Of a DNA stretch of 64,000 bases, positions 1 through 8,048 are shown piece after piece. This DNA comes from Leifsonia virtsii (GTDB taxonomy: Bacteria; Actinomycetota; Actinomycetes; Actinomycetales; Microbacteriaceae): assembly GCF_030433675.1 (NCBI RefSeq), contig NZ_JAROCB010000002.1, positions 310,001-374,000 of the forward strand, in the 5' to 3' direction. Position 1 is the stretch's first letter, and each line of letters opens with the position of its first letter. Both the position numbers and the translations under genes were made by a program. Under the pieces are notes generated by a model, which worked only from the letters and a program-made list of their open reading frames with translations, searched no databases and had not been told where the DNA came from.

Positions 1-629
1 GTGTCCGCGATGATGACGCCGCGCTGCTCGGCGATGGCGGCGCCGCGCTCGTAGACGTGCAGCGAGAGGCGGCGCAGCTCCTCGGCGATGTCCGGCCCGA
101 CCAGCTCGACCGTGCGCTCGAAGCTGATGTTCTCGTCGTGCTCGCCGAGCGGGGCCTTCCACGCGGGCGTGTAGATCGGCTCGGGGAGGCGGTCGCCGTT
201 CTGCAGGCCGGCGGGCAGCGGGATGCCGCACACGCTCTGCGATGCCCGGTACTCCGCCCAGCCGCTGCCGGTCAGGTACCCACGCACGACGCACTCGATG
301 GGGAACATGTCGAGCGGCTTCACCAGCATCGAGCGGCCCGCGACCTCGGCAGGGATGCGCTCGACGACCCGCTCGCCGTCCAGCACGTGGTCGGGGACGA
401 GGTGGTTCGGGATGTCGTCGAGCTGGTCGAACCACCACAGGCTCAGCGTGGTCAGCAGCTCGCCCTTGCCCGGGATGCCCGGCTCCAGCACGTGGTCGAA
501 CGCGCTCACCCGGTCGCTGGCGACGACCAGGACGCTGTCGGTGTCGGCGAGGCCTGTCGCGCCCTCGGGCACATACAGGTCGCGCACCTTGCCCGAGTAG
601 ACGTGGACCCATCCCGGAAGTTCGCTCAC
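1..629 (-). CDS. purC: Phosphoribosylaminoimidazole-succinocarboxamide synthase (SAICAR synthase), 3' end outside window
   Basis: PurC joins CAIR and aspartate with ATP to form SAICAR in cytosolic de novo purine synthesis. The reverse-strand reading begins VSELPGWVHVYSGKVRDLY and continues with DRVSAFD, the characteristic N-terminal phosphate-loop motifs of the family. It stays in frame to the window edge, so about 209 N-terminal residues are visible and the C-terminus is missing. The GTG at 627-629 is chosen because the conserved SGKVRDLY block follows about 12 residues later, as in other PurC proteins. No strong Shine-Dalgarno is visible. It points away from purD, purF and purM, which lie 2.5-8 kb to the right. 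Confidence 0.95.
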   Translation of the reverse strand, partial: MSELPGWVHVYSGKVRDLYVPEGATGLADTDSVLVVASDRVSAFDHVLEPGIPGKGELLTTLSLWWFDQLDDIPNHLVPDHVLDGERVVERIPAEVAGRSMLVKPLDMFPIECVVRGYLTGSGWAEYRASQSVCGIPLPAGLQNGDRLPEPIYTPAWKAPLGEHDENISFERTVELVGPDIAEELRRLSLHVYERGAAIAEQRGVIIAD

Positions 630-720
630 CCGACCATCGTACGGTGCGACCGGGCGCGGCCGGGGCGCAGAGCGGCGCCCGCCGGGCAGGGGCCCGTCGG
701 GCGCGCGGGCGCCGCATGCG

Positions 721-1125
721 TCAGCCGAGCAGCTTCGCCTTGGCGGCGGCGAACTCGTCGTCGGTGAGCACGCCCTGCGTGTGCAGGGTGGCGAGCTGCT
801 GCAGCTGGGCCATCATGTCGTCGCCGCCGCCTGCCGCCGGCGCGGCCTGCTGCTGCGCGGCGAGCTGCTGCGCCGCGGCCTCCTGGGCCATCTGCTGCAT
901 CTGCGCCTGCTGCTGTTGCTGCTCGTACTGCTGCTGCTGGTAAGCGGCCTGCTGCTGCTCGTACGCCTGCTGCTGCTCGGCGGCCTGCTGGTCGGCCTGC
1001 GCCTGGTACTTCTGCTGCTGGTGGTGCTGCACACCACCGGCCACGGCCGAGGCCGTTCCCGCGACGACCGCTGTGCGCGCCGCCATCCCGATCAATCCCG
1101 GGCGTCCGATCCGTCTCAACGGCAT
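721..1125 (-). CDS. Small SHOCT-domain protein with a long Gln-rich region
   Basis: This 134-residue protein starts with an Arg-rich, weakly hydrophobic stretch. Residues of roughly 34-95 are almost entirely Gln, Ala and Tyr. It ends with a SHOCT domain (about residues 102-134, ending LTDDEFAAAKAKLLG). SHOCT domains are short C-terminal modules often attached to membrane or oligomerising proteins; their biochemical role is unclear. The gene follows the DUF6325 gene by 10 bp on the same strand, so the two probably form an operon. The DUF6325-SHOCT pairing recurs in actinobacteria. The Gln-rich stretch is encoded by runs of CAG codons and may be prone to length variation. The domain call is firm; the function is unknown. 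Confidence 0.85.
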   Translation of the reverse strand: MPLRRIGRPGLIGMAARTAVVAGTASAVAGGVQHHQQQKYQAQADQQAAEQQQAYEQQQAAYQQQQYEQQQQQAQMQQMAQEAAAQQLAAQQQAAPAAGGGDDMMAQLQQLATLHTQGVLTDDEFAAAKAKLLG

Positions 1126-1135
1126 GGTCTCCTCC

Positions 1136-1597
1136 TCAGCTCTCCGTGGTCTCGAGCTCGTCAGTCTCGAGCTCGTCGTACGCCTCCGCGGCGACCGCGT
1201 TCAGCACGGGCGCCGGGATGCGCTCGCTGTGCAGCACGACTCCGCCCGACTCGAAGAAGCGGCTCGCCAGCTCCTTCGCCCACAGGTGCTCGATCACGAG
1301 GATCGCGCCCGTCGAGCCCGGCTGGAGCAGTTCGGCGATCTCCTGCACATCCTCGTCGCCGGCGATGCCGCTCGCGTCGAGGGTGATGTCGGTCAGCCCG
1401 ATGTCGCCGTCCATCTCATCCAGCTCGATGATGTCGACACCGCCGTCGGCGTGCCGCTCGATGAAGACCAGGTCGAGCAGGCGGACCGTGCCGCTGTCGA
1501 CCAGTTCGAGGATCGCATCGACGACCCCTGCCGACGGTCTGTCCGTGTCGAACTGCGCGACCATGAACTCCGCCGGACCGTACTCGAATTCGGCCAT
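1136..1597 (-). CDS. DUF6325 family protein
   Basis: The protein is 153 residues, acidic and soluble. It opens MAEFEYGPAEFMVAQFD and contains the LLDLVFIERHADG and LVIEHLWAKEL blocks typical of the DUF6325/DUF1269-like family found next to SHOCT proteins. Longer in-frame upstream starts exist, but the ATG at 1595-1597 is preceded by a good GAAAGGGG Shine-Dalgarno at suitable spacing, so I use it. It is the first gene of a two-gene operon with the SHOCT protein and is divergent from the oxidase at 1779. The molecular function is not known; a role in envelope or stress responses has been suggested for such pairs but nothing here proves it. Confidence 0.85.
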   Translation of the reverse strand: MAEFEYGPAEFMVAQFDTDRPSAGVVDAILELVDSGTVRLLDLVFIERHADGGVDIIELDEMDGDIGLTDITLDASGIAGDEDVQEIAELLQPGSTGAILVIEHLWAKELASRFFESGGVVLHSERIPAPVLNAVAAEAYDELETDELETTES

Positions 1598-1778
1598 CTC
1601 AGCCCCTTTCCCGCGGCCCACCCCGCTGTTCACGGGCACCATACTGCGGGCCCGGTCGGCCTGGCTACGCACTCTTTCGGCCGCTCCGGACAGCCCGTGC
1701 CGCACCCGCCTCCTCCCTAGACTGGGACGAGTCGACAGGAGGCGGATCGCCGTTTCCCGGGCGGATCGAGGAGGACCG

Positions 1779-3023
1779 ATGGCGGAGAAGAACTGGGCGG
1801 GCAACTACGAGTACCGGGCGGCGTCCCTCGCAAGGCCGCGGTCGGTGGAGGAGCTGCGCGATCTCGTCCTCGGCGCCCCCGCGGTGCGCGCGCTCGGCAG
1901 CCGGCACTCGTTCAACGACCTGGCGGACACGCCGGGGCTGCTCGTCAGCACGGCCGACCTGCCCGGTGGGATCCGCATTGACGAGACCGCGCGCACGGTG
2001 ACCGTCGGCGGCGGCGTCCGTTACGGCGACCTCGCCCAGGGGCTGCAGGAGGCCGGCTGGGCCCTGCACAACCTCGCCTCCCTCCCGCACATCTCGGTCG
2101 CCGGAGCGATCGCCACGGCAACGCACGGGTCGGGCGACCGCAACGGCAACCTGGCGACCGCGGTCTCCGGCCTCCGCATCCTGGACGGTACGGGCGAGCT
2201 GGTCGACCTGCGCCGCGGCGACGAGGGCTTCGACGGCGCGGTGGTCGGCCTCGGCGCGCTCGGCGTCGTGACCGAGGTGACCCTCGACATCCGGCCCACC
2301 TACGACGCACGGCAGCGGTTGTTCGGCGGTGTGCCGTGGGAGGCCGTCCTCGGCCGCTTCGACGAGGTCACGTCCGCCGCGTACAGCGTGAGCCTTTTCA
2401 CGACCTGGGACGAGCCCGCCGTCTCCCTCGCCTGGCTGAAGGAGCTCGACGGCGTCGAGCTCCTCATCGGCGACGACTTCTTCGGCGCGCCGGCCCTGAC
2501 CGAGCCGCGCCACATGATCCCGACCATGGACGTGCGCAACACCACGGAGCAGCTGGGTGTCGTCGGACCGTGGAGCGAGCGTCTGGCGCACTTCCGGTTC
2601 GCGTTCACCCCGTCGAACGGCGAGGAGATCCAGTCCGAGTACCTCGTGCCGCGGCCGCGGGCGGTGGAGGCGATCGAGGCGGTGCGCCGGCTGGCGCCGG
2701 TCGTTGCGCCGCTGCTGCAGATCTCCGAGATCCGGACCGTGGCCGCGGACGAGCTGTGGCTGTCGAGCGCGTACGAGACCGACGTGGTCGGCCTCCACTT
2801 CACCTGGGTGCGCGACCAGGAGGGCGTGGAGGCGGTGCTCCCGCAGCTGGAGGCCGAGCTCCTCCCGCTCGGCGCGCGGCCGCACTGGGGCAAGCTCTTC
2901 GTCGACCGCGACCGTGTGGTCCCGACCCTCTACCCTCGCCTGGCCGACTTCGCGGCGCTCGCCGAGCGCTTCGACCCCGCCGGGCGCTTCCGCAACCCGT
3001 ACCTCACCCGCCTCCTCGGCTGA
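1779..3023 (+). CDS. FAD-dependent alditol oxidase-like protein (AldO/xylitol oxidase family)
   Basis: This 414-residue flavoprotein probably oxidises sugar alcohols with O2, giving the aldose and H2O2. The N-terminal FAD_binding_4 fold carries ALGSRHSFNDLADT (His43), which matches the histidine that covalently holds FAD in Streptomyces AldO, and ATATHGSGD near residue 116. The C-terminal ALO-type domain ends in FDPAGRFRNPYL. The ATG at 1779 follows a GAGGAGG ribosome binding site at 1770-1775. L-gulonolactone-type oxidases share the fold, so substrate assignment is by similarity only. The gene converges on purD, and a perfect 28-bp hairpin fills the gap. Confidence 0.88.
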   Translation: MAEKNWAGNYEYRAASLARPRSVEELRDLVLGAPAVRALGSRHSFNDLADTPGLLVSTADLPGGIRIDETARTVTVGGGVRYGDLAQGLQEAGWALHNLASLPHISVAGAIATATHGSGDRNGNLATAVSGLRILDGTGELVDLRRGDEGFDGAVVGLGALGVVTEVTLDIRPTYDARQRLFGGVPWEAVLGRFDEVTSAAYSVSLFTTWDEPAVSLAWLKELDGVELLIGDDFFGAPALTEPRHMIPTMDVRNTTEQLGVVGPWSERLAHFRFAFTPSNGEEIQSEYLVPRPRAVEAIEAVRRLAPVVAPLLQISEIRTVAADELWLSSAYETDVVGLHFTWVRDQEGVEAVLPQLEAELLPLGARPHWGKLFVDRDRVVPTLYPRLADFAALAERFDPAGRFRNPYLTRLLG

Positions 3024-3028
3024 CCTCC

Positions 3029-3099
3029 ACGCCAACAGCTCCTGAGTTCTTCGAGCCGCGCACGGCGTTTCGCTCGAAGAACTCAGGAGCTGTTGGCGT
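3029..3099. repeat. Gene-end hairpin element, copy 1 (perfect 28-bp arms)
   Basis: The left arm 3029-3056 and right arm 3072-3099 are perfect reverse complements separated by a 15-nt loop. The arm core is AGCTCCTGAGTTCTTCGA. The element starts 5 bp after the oxidase stop codon and ends 12 bp before the purD stop codon, so it sits exactly between two convergent genes. It lacks a T-tract. The same arm core recurs at 31723, 41699 and 50296. It may act as a bidirectional terminator or may be a mobile REP-like palindrome. Confidence 0.9.
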
Positions 3100-3110
3100 C
3101 GGGAGAGGGC

Positions 3111-4373
3111 TCAGGAGACGCGGGCGGCGATGTCGGTGCGGTAGTGCGCGCCCTCGAGGTGGATGTGGTGCAGCGCCTCGTAGGCGCGCGCACGCGCCTC
3201 GGCGAAGCTGGTGCCGCGGGCCACGACCGACAGGACGCGGCCGCCGGTCGCGATGAGCGCGCCGCTCTCGTCGCGCGCGGTCGCGGCGTGCGCGATCGTG
3301 ACCTCCGGAACGCCGGCCGCTTCGGCGAGGCCCGTGATCGGCCGACCGGTGATCGGCGCCTCCGGGTAGCCCTCGCTGGCCAGCACCACAGTGACCGCGG
3401 TGTCGAGTGCGAACTCCGGACGCGGCATCCCGCCGAGCCCTCCGGTCGCCGCCGCATAGAGCAGCGACGACAGCGGCGTGACCAGGCGCGGGAGGACGAC
3501 CTGCGTCTCCGGGTCGCCGAAGCGCGCGTTGAACTCGATCACGCGGATGCCGCGGTCGGTGACGATGAGGCCGCAGTAGAGCAGCCCGATGAACGGCGTC
3601 TGCTCCTTGGCCAGGGTGCGGACCGTGGGCAGCGCGATGGTCTCGATCACCTCGTCGACGAACGTGTCGGGCAGCCAGGGGAGCGGCGAGTAGGCGCCCA
3701 TCCCGCCGGTGTTGGGCCCGGCGTCGCCGTCGAGCAGCCGCTTGTAGTCTTGCGCGGGCGAGAGCGGGAGGACGTCGTGCCCGTCGCTGACCAGGAACAG
3801 CGACACCTCCTGGCCGTCGAGGAACTCCTCGACCAGCACGCCGCCGTGCCGCAGCCAGTGCGTCGCGTGCTCCACCGCCGCGGCGCGCTCCTCGGTGACC
3901 AGCACGCCCTTCCCGGCGGCCAGCCCGTCGGCCTTGACCACGTACGGGGCGCCGAACTCGTCGAGCGCGCGCTCCGCCTCCGCCAGCGTCTCCGCTCGCA
4001 CCGCACGGCCCGTGGGGACGCCGGCGGCATCCATGATCCGCTTCGCGAACGCCTTCGAGCCCTCCAGCTGCGCCGCCGCCTTGCCCGGACCGAAGACCGG
4101 GATGCCGCGCGTGCGCAGCGGGTCGGCGACGCCGGCGACCAGCGGGGCCTCCGGGCCGATCACGACAAGCTCGATGCCGTTCTCGATCGCGTACTCGGTG
4201 ACCGCCTGGCCGTCGAGCGGGTCGAGCCCCGCCTCCACGCGCACGTCCTGCGCGATGCCGGCGTTGCCGGGCGCCGCGACGATGTCGTGCTGCTCCTCCT
4301 CGGCCAGCAGCGCGGTGATGATGGCGTGCTCACGGGCACCGGAACCGAGGATGAGGATCTTCACGACCCCCAT
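3111..4373 (-). CDS. purD: Phosphoribosylamine-glycine ligase (GAR synthetase)
   Basis: PurD catalyses the second step of purine synthesis, joining glycine to phosphoribosylamine with ATP. The 420-residue protein has the N-terminal KILILGSGAREHAI motif, APGNAGIA, the ATP-grasp segment with VKADGLAAGKGV, and PNTGGMGAYSP and EFNARFGDPETQ. All are diagnostic of PurD, and the length is normal. I use the ATG at 4371-4373. A GTG at 4362-4364 giving MKILILG is the alternative and would match most orthologues' N-termini. The gene is divergent from the SCP2-like gene, with only 33 bp between the starts. Confidence 0.96.
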   Translation of the reverse strand: MGVVKILILGSGAREHAIITALLAEEEQHDIVAAPGNAGIAQDVRVEAGLDPLDGQAVTEYAIENGIELVVIGPEAPLVAGVADPLRTRGIPVFGPGKAAAQLEGSKAFAKRIMDAAGVPTGRAVRAETLAEAERALDEFGAPYVVKADGLAAGKGVLVTEERAAAVEHATHWLRHGGVLVEEFLDGQEVSLFLVSDGHDVLPLSPAQDYKRLLDGDAGPNTGGMGAYSPLPWLPDTFVDEVIETIALPTVRTLAKEQTPFIGLLYCGLIVTDRGIRVIEFNARFGDPETQVVLPRLVTPLSSLLYAAATGGLGGMPRPEFALDTAVTVVLASEGYPEAPITGRPITGLAEAAGVPEVTIAHAATARDESGALIATGGRVLSVVARGTSFAEARARAYEALHHIHLEGAHYRTDIAARVS

Positions 4374-4406
4374 GGTAGAGAACTCGCGCGTGGAAGGATG
4401 GTCCAC

Positions 4407-4763
4407 ATGGCGAGAGCGAAGATCGCGGACGAGGTCGGGGGGCCCGCCGTGCGCGCCGCCGTCGCGGGCGGAGCCGACAGGAACACCACCGCGACCGCCG
4501 TGCGCTACCTCCTCCAGCTGCTGGCGGAGCGCGCCCCCGGCAACACCGTCGAGGTGCGCGTGCCGCCGTTCGGCGCCGTGCAGTGCATCCCCGGTCCCCG
4601 GCACACGCGCGGGACGCCGCCGAACGTCATCGAGACCGACGCCGCGACGTTCCTCGCCCTGGCGTCGGGTGCGCTGACATGGGACGAGGGGGTCGCCTCC
4701 GGGAGCATCCACGCGTCGGGCCAGCGCGCGTCGCTCGACGGGCTGGTGCCTCTGCGCTACTGA
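4407..4763 (+). CDS. SCP2-like (sterol carrier family) small protein
   Basis: This 118-residue protein matches the SCP_3 group usually annotated as sterol carrier family protein and found beside purD in Microbacteriaceae. Visible landmarks are VRYLLQLLAERAPGNTVEVRVPPFGAVQC and TPPNVIETDAATFLAL, then a short region ending in SGQRASLDGLVPLRY. Family proteins have a lipid-binding alpha/beta fold, but the ligand here is unknown, and the link to purine synthesis may only be genomic position. The ATG at 4407 has GGAAGGA about 10 bp upstream. Expression probably shares the short divergent promoter region with purD. Confidence 0.75.
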   Translation: MARAKIADEVGGPAVRAAVAGGADRNTTATAVRYLLQLLAERAPGNTVEVRVPPFGAVQCIPGPRHTRGTPPNVIETDAATFLALASGALTWDEGVASGSIHASGQRASLDGLVPLRY

Positions 4764-4809
4764 CCCGCCGCCGGTCTGCCACTCAGGTTCGGTCTGGGAG
4801 AATAGAGGC

Positions 4810-5226
4810 ATGAGCGACACTCCGGAACCGCCGCGCGCAGAAGAGGACGACCCGCGCGCGGAGGAGACGGTCACCCCCGCCGAGGTGCGGGTGCGGCGCT
4901 CTCCGCGCTACTTCCGCTTCATGATCACCGGGGCCGTCCTCTTCGCGATCGTGGCGCTCATCCTCACGTTCGCGTTCCCGGAGAACCCGACGTACGACCG
5001 CGGTTCGGTCTTCGGGTTCCTGCTGGCGATCGGCGTGGCCGTCGGCGTCGCGGTCGGCTCCGTGGTCGCGCTGCTGGTCGACCGGGCCACCGCCCGTCGA
5101 GCGCGCACCGTGCAGGCGGATAGAATCGACGTGCGCATCCCCGAGACCGCCGAGCCGCCCGCGCGGCAGGACGGCTCGCAGCCGGAGCCCGGCACCAGCA
5201 CCACCCCGAGCGACACGCAGAGCTGA
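4810..5226 (+). CDS. Hypothetical membrane protein with two transmembrane segments
   Basis: The 138-residue protein has an acidic, disordered N-terminus (about 1-33), a hydrophobic segment around 37-56, a short loop, a second hydrophobic segment rich in Val and Gly around 67-92, and a charged Pro/Ser/Thr-rich C-terminal tail. Both ends are therefore predicted to be cytoplasmic. Similar proteins precede purF in related genomes and have sometimes been labelled Trk-type potassium transporters, which nothing in this sequence supports. A GAGAAT hexamer ends 6 nt before the ATG, so translation may start on a leaderless mRNA. It lies 28 bp upstream of purF on the same strand. Confidence 0.72.
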   Translation: MSDTPEPPRAEEDDPRAEETVTPAEVRVRRSPRYFRFMITGAVLFAIVALILTFAFPENPTYDRGSVFGFLLAIGVAVGVAVGSVVALLVDRATARRARTVQADRIDVRIPETAEPPARQDGSQPEPGTSTTPSDTQS

Positions 5227-5254
5227 ACATCCCGATTCCTGAAAGGGGTCCGCT

Positions 5255-6826
5255 GTGGCCGGAGGCGACGGTCTTCTCAGTCACGATCTTCTTCCCGGCG
5301 AGAAGGGGCCGCAGGACGCCTGCGGCGTCTTCGGCGTCTGGGCTCCGGGCGAGGAGGTCGCGAAGCTCAGCTACTTCGGCCTCTACGCCCTGCAGCACCG
5401 CGGGCAGGAGTCGGCCGGCATCGCGACGAGCGACGGCGACAAGATCCTCATCTACAAGGACATGGGCCTGGTCTCGCAGGTCTTCAACGAGAACGCGCTG
5501 AACTCGCTGCCCGGCCACATCGCCGTCGGCCACACGCGCTACTCGACGACCGGCGCCTCCAGCTGGCAGAACGCGCAGCCGACGCTCGGCTCGACCGCCA
5601 GCGGCACCGTCGCCCTCGGCCACAACGGCAACCTGACCAACACCGCCGAGCTGATGCAGCTGGTCCACGAGCGCTACCCGCAGCATGACGGCGAGCTCTC
5701 CCGCGGCAACACGACCGACACCGCGGTCGTCACGGCGCTCCTCACCGGCGACCTCGACCACACGCTCGAGTCGACCGCCCTGGAGGTGCTGCCCAAGCTG
5801 CGCGGCGCCTTCTGCCTCGTCTTCATGGACGAGCACACCCTGTACGCCGCGCGCGACCCGCAGGGCGTCCGCCCGCTGGTGCTCGGCCGCCTGGAGCGCG
5901 GCTGGGTGGTCGCATCCGAGACGGCCGCGCTCGACATCGTCGGCGCGAGCTTCGTGCGCGAGGTCGAGCCCGGCGAGCTGATCGCCATCGACGAGAACGG
6001 CCTGCGCTCGCAGCGCTTCGCCACCGAGAAGCGCGCCGGGTGCGTCTTCGAGTACGTCTACCTCGCCCGTCCGGACACCACCATCGCGGGACGCGGCGTG
6101 TACGAGGCCCGCGTCGAGATGGGCCGCCAGCTGGCGCGCGAGCACGAGGCCGAGGCCGACCTCGTCATCCCGACCCCCGAGTCGGGCACGCCGGCGGCGA
6201 TCGGGTACGCGCAGGCGTCCGGCATCCCGTTCGGGCAGGGCCTGGTGAAGAACTCCTACGTCGGCCGTACGTTCATCCAGCCGTCGCAGACCATCCGCCA
6301 GCGCGGCATCAAGCTGAAGCTGAACCCGCTGAAGGAGGTCATCAAGGGCAAGCGCCTCGTGGTCGTCGACGACTCGATCGTCCGCGGCAACACGCAGCGC
6401 GCCCTGGTGTCCATGCTGCGGGAGGCCGGCGCCGCAGAGGTGCACGTGCGCATCTCGAGCCCGCCCATCACCTGGCCGTGCTTCTACGGCATCGACTTCG
6501 CCTCCCGCGCCGAGCTGATCGCGACCGGGCTGGGCGTCGAGGAGGTGCGCCAGTCGATCGGCGCCGACAGCCTCGGCTACCTCTCCGAGGACGGCATGAT
6601 CGACGCGACCGAGCAGCCGCGCGAGCGCCTGTGCACAGCGTGCTTCACGGGCAAGTACCCGATCGAGCTGCCGGACGCGCACCACCTCGGCAAGAACCTG
6701 CTCGAGCGCCCGGTCGTGGCACCCACCGACGACGGCTCCGACGTCACGTCCGACGGCTGCGAGCCGGGCCCGGACGCCGAGTTCGAGCCGCTGCTCTCCT
6801 ACGGCGACCCCGGCCGCCAGGAGTAG
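5255..6826 (+). CDS. purF: Amidophosphoribosyltransferase
   Basis: PurF carries out the first committed purine step, converting PRPP and glutamine to phosphoribosylamine. The 523-residue protein begins with a short propeptide. Cys23 in QDACGVFGVW is the expected N-terminal nucleophile after processing. The glutaminase domain includes LQHRGQESAGI and GHTRYSTTG. The phosphoribosyltransferase domain has VVVDDSIVRGNT, and a late CTACF pair fits the Fe-S-containing Bacillus-type enzyme. The GTG start at 5255 is preceded by GAAAGGGG. Feedback control by purine nucleotides is known for the family. purM follows after 22 bp. Confidence 0.97.
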   Translation: MAGGDGLLSHDLLPGEKGPQDACGVFGVWAPGEEVAKLSYFGLYALQHRGQESAGIATSDGDKILIYKDMGLVSQVFNENALNSLPGHIAVGHTRYSTTGASSWQNAQPTLGSTASGTVALGHNGNLTNTAELMQLVHERYPQHDGELSRGNTTDTAVVTALLTGDLDHTLESTALEVLPKLRGAFCLVFMDEHTLYAARDPQGVRPLVLGRLERGWVVASETAALDIVGASFVREVEPGELIAIDENGLRSQRFATEKRAGCVFEYVYLARPDTTIAGRGVYEARVEMGRQLAREHEAEADLVIPTPESGTPAAIGYAQASGIPFGQGLVKNSYVGRTFIQPSQTIRQRGIKLKLNPLKEVIKGKRLVVVDDSIVRGNTQRALVSMLREAGAAEVHVRISSPPITWPCFYGIDFASRAELIATGLGVEEVRQSIGADSLGYLSEDGMIDATEQPRERLCTACFTGKYPIELPDAHHLGKNLLERPVVAPTDDGSDVTSDGCEPGPDAEFEPLLSYGDPGRQE

Positions 6827-6848
6827 CCGCCCCCGATACGATGGAGCC

Positions 6849-7970
6849 GTGACCGACTCCACCGCTTCCTCCTCCGCCTCCTACGCCGCAGCCGGCGTCG
6901 ACACCGCGGCCGGTGACCGCGCCGTCGAGCTGATGAAGGCCGCGGTCGGCCGCACGCACGGCCCGGAGGTCCTGGGCGGCGTCGGCGGGTTCGCCGGGCT
7001 GTTCGACGTGTCCTTCCTGCGCGACTTCCGCCGCCCGCTGCTCGCCACATCCACCGACGGCGTCGGCACCAAGGTCGCCATCGCGCAGGCGCTCGACAAG
7101 CACGACACCATCGGCCAGGACCTGGTGGGCATGGTCGTCGACGACATCGTCGTGGTGGGCGCCCGGCCGCTGTTCATGACCGACTACATCGCCTGCGGCA
7201 AGGTCGTCCCGGAGCGGATCGCAGCGATCGTCGAGGGCATCGCGCGGGCCTGCCAGCAGACCGGCACGGCGCTGGTCGGCGGCGAGACGGCGGAGCACCC
7301 CGGCCTCCTCGCGGCCGACGACTACGACGTCGCGGGAGCCGCGGTGGGCGCCGTCGAGGCGGATGCAGTGCTCGGCGCCGACCGCGTGAAGGACGGGGAC
7401 GTCGTGCTCGCGCTCGCGTCGTCGGGCCTGCACTCGAACGGCTTCTCGCTGGTGCGCCACATCCTCGCCGCCCGCGGCATCGGCTTCACCGACCACTCCG
7501 ACGACTTCGGCGGCGTCGTCGGCGAGGCGCTGCTAGAGCCGACCCGCCTCTACACCGCGCCCCTGCTGCGCGTGCTGCAGGAGCCGTCGCTCGCGGGCGC
7601 CGTCCACTCGCTCAGCCACGTGACCGGCGGCGGCATCGCGGCGAACCTCGCCCGCGTCCTGCCGGTCGGCTCCTGGGTCGAAGTGGACCGCTCGACGTGG
7701 TCGCCCACCCCGGTCTTCCGCATCCTGAGCGGCCTGGCCGGCACGAGCCTGGAGTCGAGCGAGGGCACCTGGAACCTCGGCATCGGGATGTTCGCGGTCG
7801 TCTCCCCGGAGGCGGCGGACGCCGTGGCCGCCGCGATCAGCGCCGACGGCATCCCGACCTGGCGCGCGGGAACCGTCTCGACCGCCGCACGCGACCTGAC
7901 GGGCTTCGAGCAGGGGGCGAAGGGCGTCGACGGCGGCGCCGTCCGCCTCGTGGGGGCGTACGCCGCCTGA
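6849..7970 (+). CDS. purM: Phosphoribosylformylglycinamidine cyclo-ligase (AIR synthetase)
   Basis: PurM closes the imidazole ring of FGAM to AIR using ATP. The 373-residue protein carries SYAAAGVDTAAGDRAV, the STDGVGTKVAIAQ nucleotide-binding stretch, the LVGGETAEHPG segment and the SHVTGGGIAANLARVLP motif, all typical of PurM. The length is slightly longer than the usual 345-355 residues because of a Ser/Ala-rich N-terminus. The GTG start is 22 bp after purF. A TACGAT hexamer at 6837-6842 lies just upstream, so a second, leaderless promoter for purM alone is possible. Confidence 0.96.
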   Translation: MTDSTASSSASYAAAGVDTAAGDRAVELMKAAVGRTHGPEVLGGVGGFAGLFDVSFLRDFRRPLLATSTDGVGTKVAIAQALDKHDTIGQDLVGMVVDDIVVVGARPLFMTDYIACGKVVPERIAAIVEGIARACQQTGTALVGGETAEHPGLLAADDYDVAGAAVGAVEADAVLGADRVKDGDVVLALASSGLHSNGFSLVRHILAARGIGFTDHSDDFGGVVGEALLEPTRLYTAPLLRVLQEPSLAGAVHSLSHVTGGGIAANLARVLPVGSWVEVDRSTWSPTPVFRILSGLAGTSLESSEGTWNLGIGMFAVVSPEAADAVAAAISADGIPTWRAGTVSTAARDLTGFEQGAKGVDGGAVRLVGAYAA

Positions 7971-8048
7971 CGCTCAGCGACCCACGGATTCGGCGCGTCA
8001 CCCTTTCTGGGCGGGGCGGCGGGCGCCCGGCGTCGCTAGAGTGACGCT

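Noticed and set aside
4810-5226. Potassium transporter annotation for the protein before purF
   Set aside because: Only two hydrophobic segments and no Trk selectivity-filter motif; left as hypothetical.
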